NCBI GenBank assembly: GCA_015066625.1
Contig: SVOC01000008.1
Span: forward strand, 48,133-112,132
Origin: Oscillospiraceae bacterium
GTDB lineage: Bacteria > Bacillota > Clostridia > Oscillospirales > Acutalibacteraceae
DNA: 64,000 nt
Direction: 5' to 3'
The notes under the pieces are model-generated. The model was given only the letters and a program-made list of their open reading frames with translations, made no database searches and was not told where the DNA came from. This document shows, in pieces, positions 47,438-55,373 of this stretch; position 1 is the first letter of the stretch, and each line of letters starts with the position of its first letter. The position numbers and the translations under genes were made by a program.

Positions 47438-48211
47438 TTATGCAAAAATTAAAAGGATGAAGTTGATAATTGCAGAGAAAAATGAGGTTATTGCAGAAAG
47501 AACGGATGCGAAAATTCCGCCGTTAATCTGTGCTGTGCATACGGGAGGAACAAGAGTTTCCGATGCGGAAACAGCACTTATGATATGTTCACCTGCACCA
47601 CTGATCTGTATTGTTGCCTTGCCGTTTACATCTGTTTTCACACCTGTTGCCTTGCCGTCAACGGTTATTTCTGCGTTGGCAACGGGGAGTGTTACGGGAT
47701 TCCAGCTTGCATCATAACCCGCACTGCTGAGAGTCAGTTCAATGTCTGAATTTGCATCTGCCGTAACTGTAAAATTATTGAAGAAACAGTATTTATCCGA
47801 ATAATTTTTACTGTCGGAATAAACAAAAGCATTAAGATAGTCACCGTTTTTCACCGTATCTGCAAGGCTCCAACAAGACGAATTGTTGATATAGTAACCA
47901 AAGTTTCCGCTTGTATCTCCCCAAAGTTTGCCGATTGAAAGACCGTAATCTTTGTGGGTGTAATAGCTGTATCCTTCTTTTGCTCCGCCTGAATATACAG
48001 CCTCATGCGCCGCATAGAGAGCATCATTAACAGTAAGAGCGTTGTCACCGTCAATATCTGTAACGGTAACTTTTGTTTGTGCAGCAACGAGCTGACCTTT
48101 GTTTGAGATTGAAACATAAACGGTTGCGGAAGCATCATCCGCAAAGGATGTTATGCTTATGCATCCCATAACCATAAGGAACGCAAGCATAACCGAAAAT
48201 AATTTTTTCAT
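47438..48211 (-). CDS. Secreted DUF4430-type protein with C-terminal anchor
   Basis: 257 residues. A signal peptide ends near SFA (residue 24). A DUF4430-like domain (about 28-150) has VYVSISNKGQLV, VNDALYAAHEAVY and GYYINNSSCWSLADTV before GDYLNAFVY. A beta domain with VANAEITVDGKATGVKTDVNGKA resembles carboxypeptidase-regulatory/Ig folds. The last 25 residues are hydrophobic, so it is held at the membrane. It is directly under cobalamin riboswitch 2, which supports a B12-capture role; the domain's ligand contacts cannot be seen here. Confidence 0.85.
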   Translation of the reverse strand: MKKLFSVMLAFLMVMGCISITSFADDASATVYVSISNKGQLVAAQTKVTVTDIDGDNALTVNDALYAAHEAVYSGGAKEGYSYYTHKDYGLSIGKLWGDTSGNFGYYINNSSCWSLADTVKNGDYLNAFVYSDSKNYSDKYCFFNNFTVTADANSDIELTLSSAGYDASWNPVTLPVANAEITVDGKATGVKTDVNGKATIQISGAGEHIISAVSASETLVPPVCTAQINGGIFASVLSAITSFFSAIINFILLIFA

Positions 48212-48267
48212 TCTGAAAACTCCTTTGAATAAATTTTATCAAAACAGTGGCCACTGATTTTGAACAT

Positions 48268-48302
48268 AAAAAAATACCCTTTTAACCCGAAAGTTAAAAG
48301 AG
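48268..48302 (-). terminator. Terminator (expression platform) of riboswitch 2
   Basis: On the minus strand CTCTTTTAAC pairs with GTTAAAAGGG (one G-U) and is followed by TATTTTTTT. Confidence 0.82.
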
Positions 48303-48411
48303 TACAACAGACAAACAACTCAACAAAGGTAATAAAAAATGCACACCCGATATACTGTTAAGCAGTTAATCGGTTGCACTCTTCTCACCAAAGTTGTGTT
48401 TAACCAAAAAT

Positions 48412-48530
48412 GACACGGCAGGTGTTCTGACTTGTTACAAAAGATTTGTAATCTACAGTAATGGCGGTTGTTCGGGATTCTGACCCGATTTCCCTTTTGA
48501 TTTACTCCGCAATGCGTTTCAAACCGTATC
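48412..48530 (-). promoter_or_regulatory. Cobalamin riboswitch 2 (ahead of the B12-carrier-like genes)
   Basis: On the minus strand: AAAAGGGAAATCGGGTCAG, AATCCCGA, CCGCCATTACTGTAG and the B12 box GTCAGAACACCTGCCGTG. The 75 bases at its 5' side are almost identical to riboswitch 1, which suggests a recent duplication. Genes 47438-48211 and 45785-47434 follow. Confidence 0.93.
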
Positions 48531-48557
48531 TTATCAATTCATATTCAATTGCTGATT

Positions 48558-48586
48558 ATTATAATCGCTTTTCCCGTTGTTGTCAA
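48558..48586 (-). promoter_or_regulatory. Consensus sigma-A promoter of riboswitch 2
   Basis: On the minus strand exact TTGACA and TATAAT are separated by 17 bases. Confidence 0.88.
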
Positions 48587-48620
48587 GAATTAAAAGAGTT
48601 GTAAAAGGCAAAAAAGAAAA

Positions 48621-48735
48621 TCACCTGTTGATAGCGAAAAAAATGATGTAAAACACTGATAATTCTATTTCTTTTTCAAAAGATGAGGTATATGCGCTCC
48701 TCCAATTACGAGGAACCTTCCACTCAACAGGTAAG
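48621..48735. other. Structured intergenic segment, unassigned
   Basis: ACCTGTTGA (48623-48631) and TCAACAGGT (48724-48732) form a closing inverted repeat around 92 bases, with an inner hairpin TCCTC/GAGGA near 48700. There is no ORF. It matches no RNA class I can name. The rest of 48531-48983 holds riboswitch 2's promoter, a terminator-like hairpin and the promoter of the radical SAM operon. Confidence 0.35.
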
Positions 48736-48773
48736 CCTTTAATTTTTTGGTAAAAATGCAAGAGAATAGTAAA

Positions 48774-48818
48774 AAACACCGCCAAGCCGTTTCATCATCA
48801 CGGTTAAGCGGTGTTTTT
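48774..48818. terminator. Terminator-like hairpin ahead of the radical SAM operon
   Basis: AACACCGC pairs with GCGGTGTT, flanked by A6 and T5. It may end read-through from the segment at 48621-48735 in either direction and insulates the two loci. Confidence 0.7.
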
Positions 48819-48918
48819 CCGTAACAAGGAACCGAATTTTACGTTAATTTAACTTTTTAAACAGTTAATGACTATATTATTTGCAGAGTTTGTATAGATA
48901 ATTAAAATACGGTACAGG

Positions 48919-48947
48919 TTGATTTGCTTTATATTATATGTTATAAT
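48919..48947 (+). promoter_or_regulatory. Sigma-A promoter of the radical SAM operon
   Basis: TTGATT and TATAAT with 17-base spacing; the start codon is about 37 bases on. It is the only clear promoter for the 14-kb operon. Confidence 0.75.
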
Positions 48948-48983
48948 ATAACAGAATACTGTTTTGGATTTTGGGAGGACGAG

Positions 48984-50912
48984 ATGAAAAAAAATATTTA
49001 TCTTGCACAGATTAACGTAGCATACAGCGACCGTCTGGCATATATACCTTATGCCGCAGGCTGCATTGCCGCATATGCCTGGAATGATCCCGAAATCAAA
49101 GAAAACTTCAATCTGGGAGACATTCTTTTTCTCAGAGAAAAGGTTGACGAAGCAATAAAAAGAATAAAAGATCCGTTCATTGTCGGCTTCTCATGTTACA
49201 TATGGAACATGGAATATAACCGCACTCTTGCCGAAATGATAAAAAAAGAATACCCCGAATGCCTGATTGTTTTCGGCGGACACAACATTCCGTTCAACAC
49301 AGAAGTGCTTGAAAATTCACCGTTTGTTGACGCTCTCATTCACGGTGAAGGTGAACGCTGCTTTGTTGATTACGTCAAAGCGGCTCAGAAAAACGATTTC
49401 TCATCTCTTAAAAACATCTCTTACCGTGCAAACGGAAAAATCATTCCCGCAACGGAGGACAAGGGCTGTCTTGCTCTTGATAATCTGCCTTCTCCATATG
49501 CAACAGGCGTATTTGACAAGATGATGGCAGATTATCCTTTGATTGATTTTCAGGCAACACTTGAAACAAACCGAGGCTGCCCCTATTCCTGTGCATTCTG
49601 TGATTGGTGCTTCACCGAGAAAATCAGATATTTTCCGATGGATAAAATTAAAAAAGAGATCGAATGGATGTCCGAAAACAAAATATCTTACTGCTATTGC
49701 GCCGACGCAAACTTCGGCATTTCATCAAGAGATATTGAGGTTGCACAGTTTGTTGTTGACTGCAACAAAAAGAACGGATATCCTCAGATTTTCAAACCCT
49801 GTTACGCAAAAAACAGCGATGAAAATATATTTGAAATAGGTAAACTTCTTAACAAAAACGGTGTGGATAAGGGAGTTACTCTTGCATATCAGTCCATGTC
49901 ACCGACGGTGCTTGAAAATATCGGCAGAAAAAATCTGGACATAGACTATTATTCCCGCCTCAATGCTCTTTACAGTGCAGAGGGTATCCCTACATATACA
50001 GAGCTTATCCTCGGCCTTCCCGGTGAAACATATGAATCATTTTGTAACGGTCTTTGCGGTCTTCTCGAGGCAGGTCAGCATAACTCTATAACCGTTTACA
50101 CCTGTCAGGTTTACTGCAATTCACCCCTTGCACAGCCCGACTACAAGAATAAATACGGAATCAGATGGGAAAGAGTTCCTCTTCACGGCATACATTACCC
50201 CGTTAATTTCAACGGTGTTCAGGAATATTACGATGTTGTTGTGGAAACAAAAGATATGTCAAAAGAAGAGTGGGTAAAAGCAAATATGTTCTCCGTCTGT
50301 CTTCAGAGCTTCCATCACCTCGGTCTTCTGAGATGTTTTGCGATATATTCAAGATTTGAAAAAGAAATCTCATATTTTGATTTCTATAACCGCCTTCTTA
50401 ACTATATTTTCTCCGATGAGTCAAAGTATATCTATAAACTCTTTAACATGATAAAGAACAAAACCGAAGATACCCGCAATTCGGACTGGTGCTATCAGAA
50501 CGATATTTTCAGCAAGGTCGGTTGGTATTTTGAAGAAGGTGCTTTCCTCGATATGGCATATAATTTTGATGCTTTGTGGGAAGATTTGAAAGATTTTATT
50601 TATTCTCTCGGAATCGACAGGGAAATCGCCGATTCGCTTCTTGAATATCAGAAATCAACAATCCGTATGCCCAATCAGGAAAAACTGGTTATTGACAGTC
50701 CTTTCGACTTTTACAACTATTTTGAAAATATTTACAAAGGGGATTACGCACCCCTTAAAAAGCAAAAAACCCGTCTTACCATTGAACTTGAAAAGAAAGT
50801 CGATTCATGGGCGGTTTATGCCAGAGAAATTATCTGGTTCGGCAAACGACGCAGTGCAACCATCTGTACAAATCCCAGAGAAAAAATCGAATGTGCATTA
50901 TTGCAGGAGTAA
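48984..50912 (+). CDS. B12-binding-type radical SAM enzyme, subfamily A, copy 1
   Basis: 642 residues. The N-terminal cobalamin-type Rossmann domain (about 1-165) has PYAAGCIAAYAW, VGFSCYIWNMEYN and the motif FGGHNIPF...HGEGERCF. The radical SAM domain has C199-x3-C203-x2-C206 (RGCPYSCAFCDW) binding the 4Fe-4S cluster. TELILGLPGETYESF is the usual late radical SAM strand. The last 220 residues have no known domain. It is likely a cobalamin-dependent C-methylating, ring-forming or similar enzyme. The ATG at 48984 follows GGGAGG. It shares clear sequence with the genes at 57255 and 61238. Confidence 0.88.
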   Translation: MKKNIYLAQINVAYSDRLAYIPYAAGCIAAYAWNDPEIKENFNLGDILFLREKVDEAIKRIKDPFIVGFSCYIWNMEYNRTLAEMIKKEYPECLIVFGGHNIPFNTEVLENSPFVDALIHGEGERCFVDYVKAAQKNDFSSLKNISYRANGKIIPATEDKGCLALDNLPSPYATGVFDKMMADYPLIDFQATLETNRGCPYSCAFCDWCFTEKIRYFPMDKIKKEIEWMSENKISYCYCADANFGISSRDIEVAQFVVDCNKKNGYPQIFKPCYAKNSDENIFEIGKLLNKNGVDKGVTLAYQSMSPTVLENIGRKNLDIDYYSRLNALYSAEGIPTYTELILGLPGETYESFCNGLCGLLEAGQHNSITVYTCQVYCNSPLAQPDYKNKYGIRWERVPLHGIHYPVNFNGVQEYYDVVVETKDMSKEEWVKANMFSVCLQSFHHLGLLRCFAIYSRFEKEISYFDFYNRLLNYIFSDESKYIYKLFNMIKNKTEDTRNSDWCYQNDIFSKVGWYFEEGAFLDMAYNFDALWEDLKDFIYSLGIDREIADSLLEYQKSTIRMPNQEKLVIDSPFDFYNYFENIYKGDYAPLKKQKTRLTIELEKKVDSWAVYAREIIWFGKRRSATICTNPREKIECALLQE

Positions 50913-50917
50913 CCGTT

Positions 50918-52756
50918 ATGAAAATGCTGTTCATTTATCCTCCGCAGTGGAACCCGACATCCGTTTATCTTTCGGTTCCTCTGCTTGCTTCACAAGTTAA
51001 GAATGCAGGGTACGAAGCAGACTGCCTTGACTTGAATGTTAAATTTTTCAATCACATACTCAATTCGGACCATCTCAATAAAGCTGTTGATGTTTGTGTT
51101 GAAAAACACAGAAAACTCGGTAAGCTGATTGCCGAAAAATATCCGGATGCCGCCGAAAACTTCAATTCATATTCAATTGAAGAACAGACGATGTTTCTGA
51201 AGTTCAAAAAAATGAGTGAAATGCTTGCCGGCGGAGTTGACCGGTTGCGTAAAACAGCCTCAAAAACAGACGATGCTGTTTCCGTTCTGAGGAACGAAAA
51301 AGATTTTTATGTTCCCGAAAAACTTTTTGCGGCAAAAAAAGTGATTCTTCAGGCATTAAAAATAGCCTCGCTTCCGTTTGCACCCAACGAAATAATTTTT
51401 GACAACTATTTTTCCAATCCTCTTCTCAAGCAGGATTGGGTGAACATTGACAGCCAGTGTAAAGACAGAGAAGTTAATATGTTTATTGACTTTTTTGAGA
51501 ATTACGCACAAAAAATATCGGAATCGGATTACGGATGTATCTGTATTTCCGTGCCCGACCTGAGTCAGCTTATTCCCGCATTCACTCTTGCAAGAATTCT
51601 TAAAAACAGAACCGATGCAAAAATCTGTATCGGCGGAAATTACATCACTCAGAATATGCGTGATTTCATGAATCACCCCGAAATTTTCGAAGAATATTCC
51701 GATTTTCTTTCCGTTGGTGACGGCGAAACCGCAATCATTGAGTTGGCTCGCTTTATAAGCGGAGAAACCGAACTCACGCAAGTGCCGAATATGGTATACC
51801 TTAACGAAGAAAATCAGACTGTATTTACCTATGAATCCAAAAAACTGGATTTCGAAAATGTCGCGTATCTGAATCTTGACGGCTATGACTTTTCGGAATA
51901 TTTTTCACCCGAACCCGTTCTTCCGATTCAGCTTTCAAAAGGTTGCTATTGGGGCAAGTGCAGTTTCTGTGACTATTATTACGGACAGCAGTGCTTTGAC
52001 ATAAAGAATATAGAACGCGTCATTGATGAGTTCAGATATTATATGGAGAAATACAACATAAGGAGATTTGCTTTTATTGACGAAGCAATCCCGCCCAAAT
52101 ATTATGTTAAACTTGCTCAGGCAATTATCGACGCAAAACTCGATATCTGCTACTATTCGTTTGCAAGGCTTGAAAAGGAATTTACTCCCGAAGCAATGAA
52201 AACGCTTCAAAAATCAGGGGCAAGAATCTGCCTTTGGGGATATGAGGCTTATTCGGAAAGAGTTCTGAATCTTATGAACAAAGGCATTGATGCAGGCAAA
52301 AGAGAAGAAATTCTCAGAAACGCTCACGATGCGGGTATCTGGAACAATGTTCTCTTCATAATCGGCTATCCCACCGAAACAAGAGAGGAAATTGAACAGA
52401 CACTTGATTTTGTAAGAAATAACAGAGATATTGTAAACAGCGTTACCCCATCAAACTTCTCGCTCAAAAAGAACGCTATTCTCCATGATGAAATCGGTAA
52501 AAACGGAATTGTTTCGTGCAAAACAAACGGGGAATTCTATACCGTTTGCAAAGATGAAATAGAGGGCGTGCCTCAGCATATCCGCCGTGATATCAGAAGA
52601 GATTTTCATTTGGAACTTATAACCGACTACAGCGGCAGCATATGGCCTGTCAACTATTCCGATTTTGACTTGCTGTTGCTCTATCTTTCAAAATATTCTC
52701 TTGACTACGTTGCAAATTATAAATCAGAAGAAAACCTGACACTTATGTTCAGATAA
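50918..52756 (+). CDS. B12-binding-type radical SAM enzyme, subfamily B, copy 1
   Basis: 612 residues. It opens MKMLFIYPPQWNPTSVYLSV, as in B12-binding radical SAM proteins, and has a helical insert at about 60-160. The Rossmann part ends in ICIGGNYI and SVGDGETAI. The cluster motif is C343-x4-C348-x2-C351 (KGCYWGKCSFCDY), one residue longer than the usual Cx3Cx2C. LNLMNKGIDAG and IIGYPTETREEIEQT are late radical SAM motifs. It starts five bases after the previous gene, behind GCAGGAG. Its sister is at 55374. Confidence 0.88.
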   Translation: MKMLFIYPPQWNPTSVYLSVPLLASQVKNAGYEADCLDLNVKFFNHILNSDHLNKAVDVCVEKHRKLGKLIAEKYPDAAENFNSYSIEEQTMFLKFKKMSEMLAGGVDRLRKTASKTDDAVSVLRNEKDFYVPEKLFAAKKVILQALKIASLPFAPNEIIFDNYFSNPLLKQDWVNIDSQCKDREVNMFIDFFENYAQKISESDYGCICISVPDLSQLIPAFTLARILKNRTDAKICIGGNYITQNMRDFMNHPEIFEEYSDFLSVGDGETAIIELARFISGETELTQVPNMVYLNEENQTVFTYESKKLDFENVAYLNLDGYDFSEYFSPEPVLPIQLSKGCYWGKCSFCDYYYGQQCFDIKNIERVIDEFRYYMEKYNIRRFAFIDEAIPPKYYVKLAQAIIDAKLDICYYSFARLEKEFTPEAMKTLQKSGARICLWGYEAYSERVLNLMNKGIDAGKREEILRNAHDAGIWNNVLFIIGYPTETREEIEQTLDFVRNNRDIVNSVTPSNFSLKKNAILHDEIGKNGIVSCKTNGEFYTVCKDEIEGVPQHIRRDIRRDFHLELITDYSGSIWPVNYSDFDLLLLYLSKYSLDYVANYKSEENLTLMFR

Positions 52757-52772
52757 AATTGGAGACATTGCT

Positions 52773-54308
52773 TTGAAAAATTATGATGTGATTGTTGTGG
52801 GTGCCGGCATGGGAGGTCTCGCCTGCGCCGGTGTACTTGCCAAAAATAATAAAAGAGTTCTTCTGCTTGAACAGTCTCACTCTGCAGGCGGTTTTGCAAA
52901 CAGCTTTGTAAGAGGCAGATTCGAGTTTGAGGTTTCTCTCCATGAGCTCTGCGGCTTCGGTCGGTACGATATGCCCTTCGGACCTGTCAGAGGCTTGTTC
53001 AATTATCTCGGAATTTCCGATAAAATCGATTGGGTGGATATTCCCGACGCTTACAGACTCATCACTTTCAATGACGAAAACAGATACGATATCCGTATGC
53101 CTTTCGGAATCAAGGAATATATTGATAAGCTCGAAGAATATGTACCCGGCAGCAAAAAAGAAGTAACCAGACTTTTTCAGGCAGGCGAAGATGTCCGCAA
53201 AGAAATTGAAGCACTCTCCGCTCCGATGGGCACCTTGAAAAAGATTTTCGCTTTGCTTAAAAACGGTGTTCTTCTCCATACCGCTTCATACAGCATGAAC
53301 GAAGTGCTTGATACTTTTGATTTGCCGACAAAAGCCAAGGATATTCTGAGGGCATACTGGGCATATCTTTGCACCGACCTTGATACCCTGGATTTTATTC
53401 ACTATATCCAAATGCTTAATTCATATATAGAATTAAAGGCCGTTGTTCCCAGACTTCGCAGCCACGAAATGGTGAACTGTCTTGTTGACTGCTTCAGGGA
53501 ATACGGCGGAACAATCCGTCTTAATTCAAAGGTTACAAAAATCAACACTCTCAACGGTGCCGTAACGGGTGTTGAACTTGACGACGGAACGGCGTTTTCG
53601 GCTGAAACGGTTGTATGCAACTGTTCTCCTCATAATGTTTTCGGCAAAATGATAGATAAAAAAGATGTTCCCGAATACGAAGTAAAGAAAGCAAATGCCC
53701 GCACATTCGGCGGCAGAGGTTTCTGCGTATTTCTCGGACTTAACAAATCCGCAGATGAACTCGGTCTGAAGGATTATTCTTATTTCATATATCCGAATAT
53801 GGACACGGTAAAAGAGTTCAAACGAATGGCTTTACCCGAAACAAACGATGTCCAGAACACAGTCTGCCTCAATGCAGTTAATCCTCAGGCTTCACCGGAA
53901 GGTACCTGCATGCTTTGCATGACAACGCTTTTCACAAGCGACTACTGGGGCAAGGTTTCTCCTGAAAATTATTATGAAGAAAAGGAAAAATTCGCTCTTC
54001 ATATGATTGACGTCTTTGAAAAAGCCACGGGTGTGAGAATCCGTGACAACATAGAAGAAATCGAAATTGCAACTCCCGCAACCTTTGCACGCTTTACCGA
54101 CGCCACAGACGGCGTAATCTACGGTTATCTTGGAAAAAAGAATGACGGCGTTGTTGCAAGAAGAATGGATAAATCCGGAAATTCGGTGAAGGGTCTTCAT
54201 TTTGCAGGCGGTTACGGTCACATGCTTCTCGGCTACAGTTCGGCGCTTTCTTCCGGCAGAACGGTTGCTCACAATATTCTTTCCGATACGGAGGCGGCAA
54301 ACAAATGA
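52773..54308 (+). CDS. FAD-dependent oxidoreductase of the phytoene-desaturase (CrtI) type
   Basis: 511 residues. The N-terminal dinucleotide-binding motif VVGAGMGGLACAGVLAK (G10, G12, G15, E33) and the second FAD motif near the C-terminus (KGLHFAGGYGHMLLGYSSAL) place it with carotenoid desaturases and isomerases. It lacks the wider isoprenoid gene set, so the substrate may be another polyene or lipid made by the operon. The TTG start at 52773 follows GGAGA. Its stop overlaps the start of the next gene, a ferredoxin reductase fusion, suggesting paired electron flow. Confidence 0.85.
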   Translation: MKNYDVIVVGAGMGGLACAGVLAKNNKRVLLLEQSHSAGGFANSFVRGRFEFEVSLHELCGFGRYDMPFGPVRGLFNYLGISDKIDWVDIPDAYRLITFNDENRYDIRMPFGIKEYIDKLEEYVPGSKKEVTRLFQAGEDVRKEIEALSAPMGTLKKIFALLKNGVLLHTASYSMNEVLDTFDLPTKAKDILRAYWAYLCTDLDTLDFIHYIQMLNSYIELKAVVPRLRSHEMVNCLVDCFREYGGTIRLNSKVTKINTLNGAVTGVELDDGTAFSAETVVCNCSPHNVFGKMIDKKDVPEYEVKKANARTFGGRGFCVFLGLNKSADELGLKDYSYFIYPNMDTVKEFKRMALPETNDVQNTVCLNAVNPQASPEGTCMLCMTTLFTSDYWGKVSPENYYEEKEKFALHMIDVFEKATGVRIRDNIEEIEIATPATFARFTDATDGVIYGYLGKKNDGVVARRMDKSGNSVKGLHFAGGYGHMLLGYSSALSSGRTVAHNILSDTEAANK

Positions 54309-55345
54309 AAAGAATAATAGTTCAGTCTGCATTAAAAGACATCCGTAATTCGGGAAGCATTTCTCAGAAAAGAAGCGATATGATTAACAACGCACCCGCA
54401 ACCGAACTGTGTTCGCTTTATCCGGCAAACAAACTTGCCGGTGAACTTCACCCCGAAAATTTCAGGCTTTCTGCTGTTTCCTGCAAAGAAGACGGTGAGC
54501 TTATAATTGCAGAACTTTTGCCCGAAGAAAAAAACACCGTTTTCCGATTCAGGGAAGGGCAAATGCTTGCCGTTAAATTCAGCCCCGAGGAAAGCAAGTG
54601 TTCTTATTCCGTGCCCGTTATGAGTTCATCCGGCAGCAACAGAATAACCGTCGGTGTTTCTCCCGTTTCTCAGGCATACGAACACTTCAGAAACTGCGAA
54701 GGCAAACAACTTACGGGAATTTCTTTTGAAGGAAACTTTTTCTACAGCCGTATTCGTGACGGCGAAAACATCTGCGTCTTAACGGATATTCACGGTTTGC
54801 CGTCTGTTTACGGCATTGCAAACTCTCTTCGAAACGTATCGTTAAAAGTGTTTTTCTTCGGAGATAACAGAGATAATTTCCAAAATCTCGCTCTGGAACC
54901 CGTTTCCGTACTTCCCGATTTCAACAATCTCGGCAAATGCAGCATATATATTTGCGGTTCTCATGAATTCTGCCATAAAATGCAGGCAGAGATTTCGGAC
55001 ACCGGTTTCAGACCCGTCAGCCTGAGAGTTCTTAATCTGGGGTCAGAGGAAGAGGAGACTCTTTCGGAAACGGTTCACAGATGCAAAGTCATCTGCAAGG
55101 GTGAAACTTATGAACTTGAATGCCGTGAAGGTGAAAAACTTTTGTATGCCATAGAAAATTCCGATGTTCCCATAAACGCAAAATGCGCAAACGGTGAATG
55201 CGGTTATTGCAGAAGCAGGCTTCTCAGCGGAGAGGTAAGACTTCTTAAGCATGCCTCAGACCGCCGCACAGCCGCAGATATTAAATACGGATATATCCAT
55301 CCGTGCAGCATTACTCCCGTAAGCGATATCGTTATAGAAATATAA
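54305..55345 (+). CDS. Flavin-reductase-like protein fused to a plant-type 2Fe-2S ferredoxin
   Basis: 346 residues. The first part (about 35-235) looks like a ferredoxin-NAD(P) reductase: FRFREGQMLAVKF, then YSVPVMSS in the flavin site, and a CSIYICGSHEFCHKM nucleotide-binding end. It is divergent there, and a full FAD-binding RxYS motif is not seen. The C-terminal ferredoxin binds 2Fe-2S through C294, C299, C302 and C334 (KCANGECGYC). It probably feeds electrons to the FAD enzyme encoded just before (four-base overlap) or to the radical SAM enzymes. Confidence 0.83.
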   Translation: MKRIIVQSALKDIRNSGSISQKRSDMINNAPATELCSLYPANKLAGELHPENFRLSAVSCKEDGELIIAELLPEEKNTVFRFREGQMLAVKFSPEESKCSYSVPVMSSSGSNRITVGVSPVSQAYEHFRNCEGKQLTGISFEGNFFYSRIRDGENICVLTDIHGLPSVYGIANSLRNVSLKVFFFGDNRDNFQNLALEPVSVLPDFNNLGKCSIYICGSHEFCHKMQAEISDTGFRPVSLRVLNLGSEEEETLSETVHRCKVICKGETYELECREGEKLLYAIENSDVPINAKCANGECGYCRSRLLSGEVRLLKHASDRRTAADIKYGYIHPCSITPVSDIVIEI

Positions 55346-55373
55346 AATGCAAAACTGAAAGGCAGCTTCAGAT

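Noticed and set aside
48966..48983. Upstream start for the first radical SAM gene within the promoter
   Set aside because: The longer frame would begin at the -35 box, before the transcription start; ATG at 48984 has a strong ribosome site.
48774..48983. Cobalamin riboswitch in front of the radical SAM operon
   Set aside because: No B12 box or core motifs on the plus strand, and the promoter leaves a leader of only about 30 bases.
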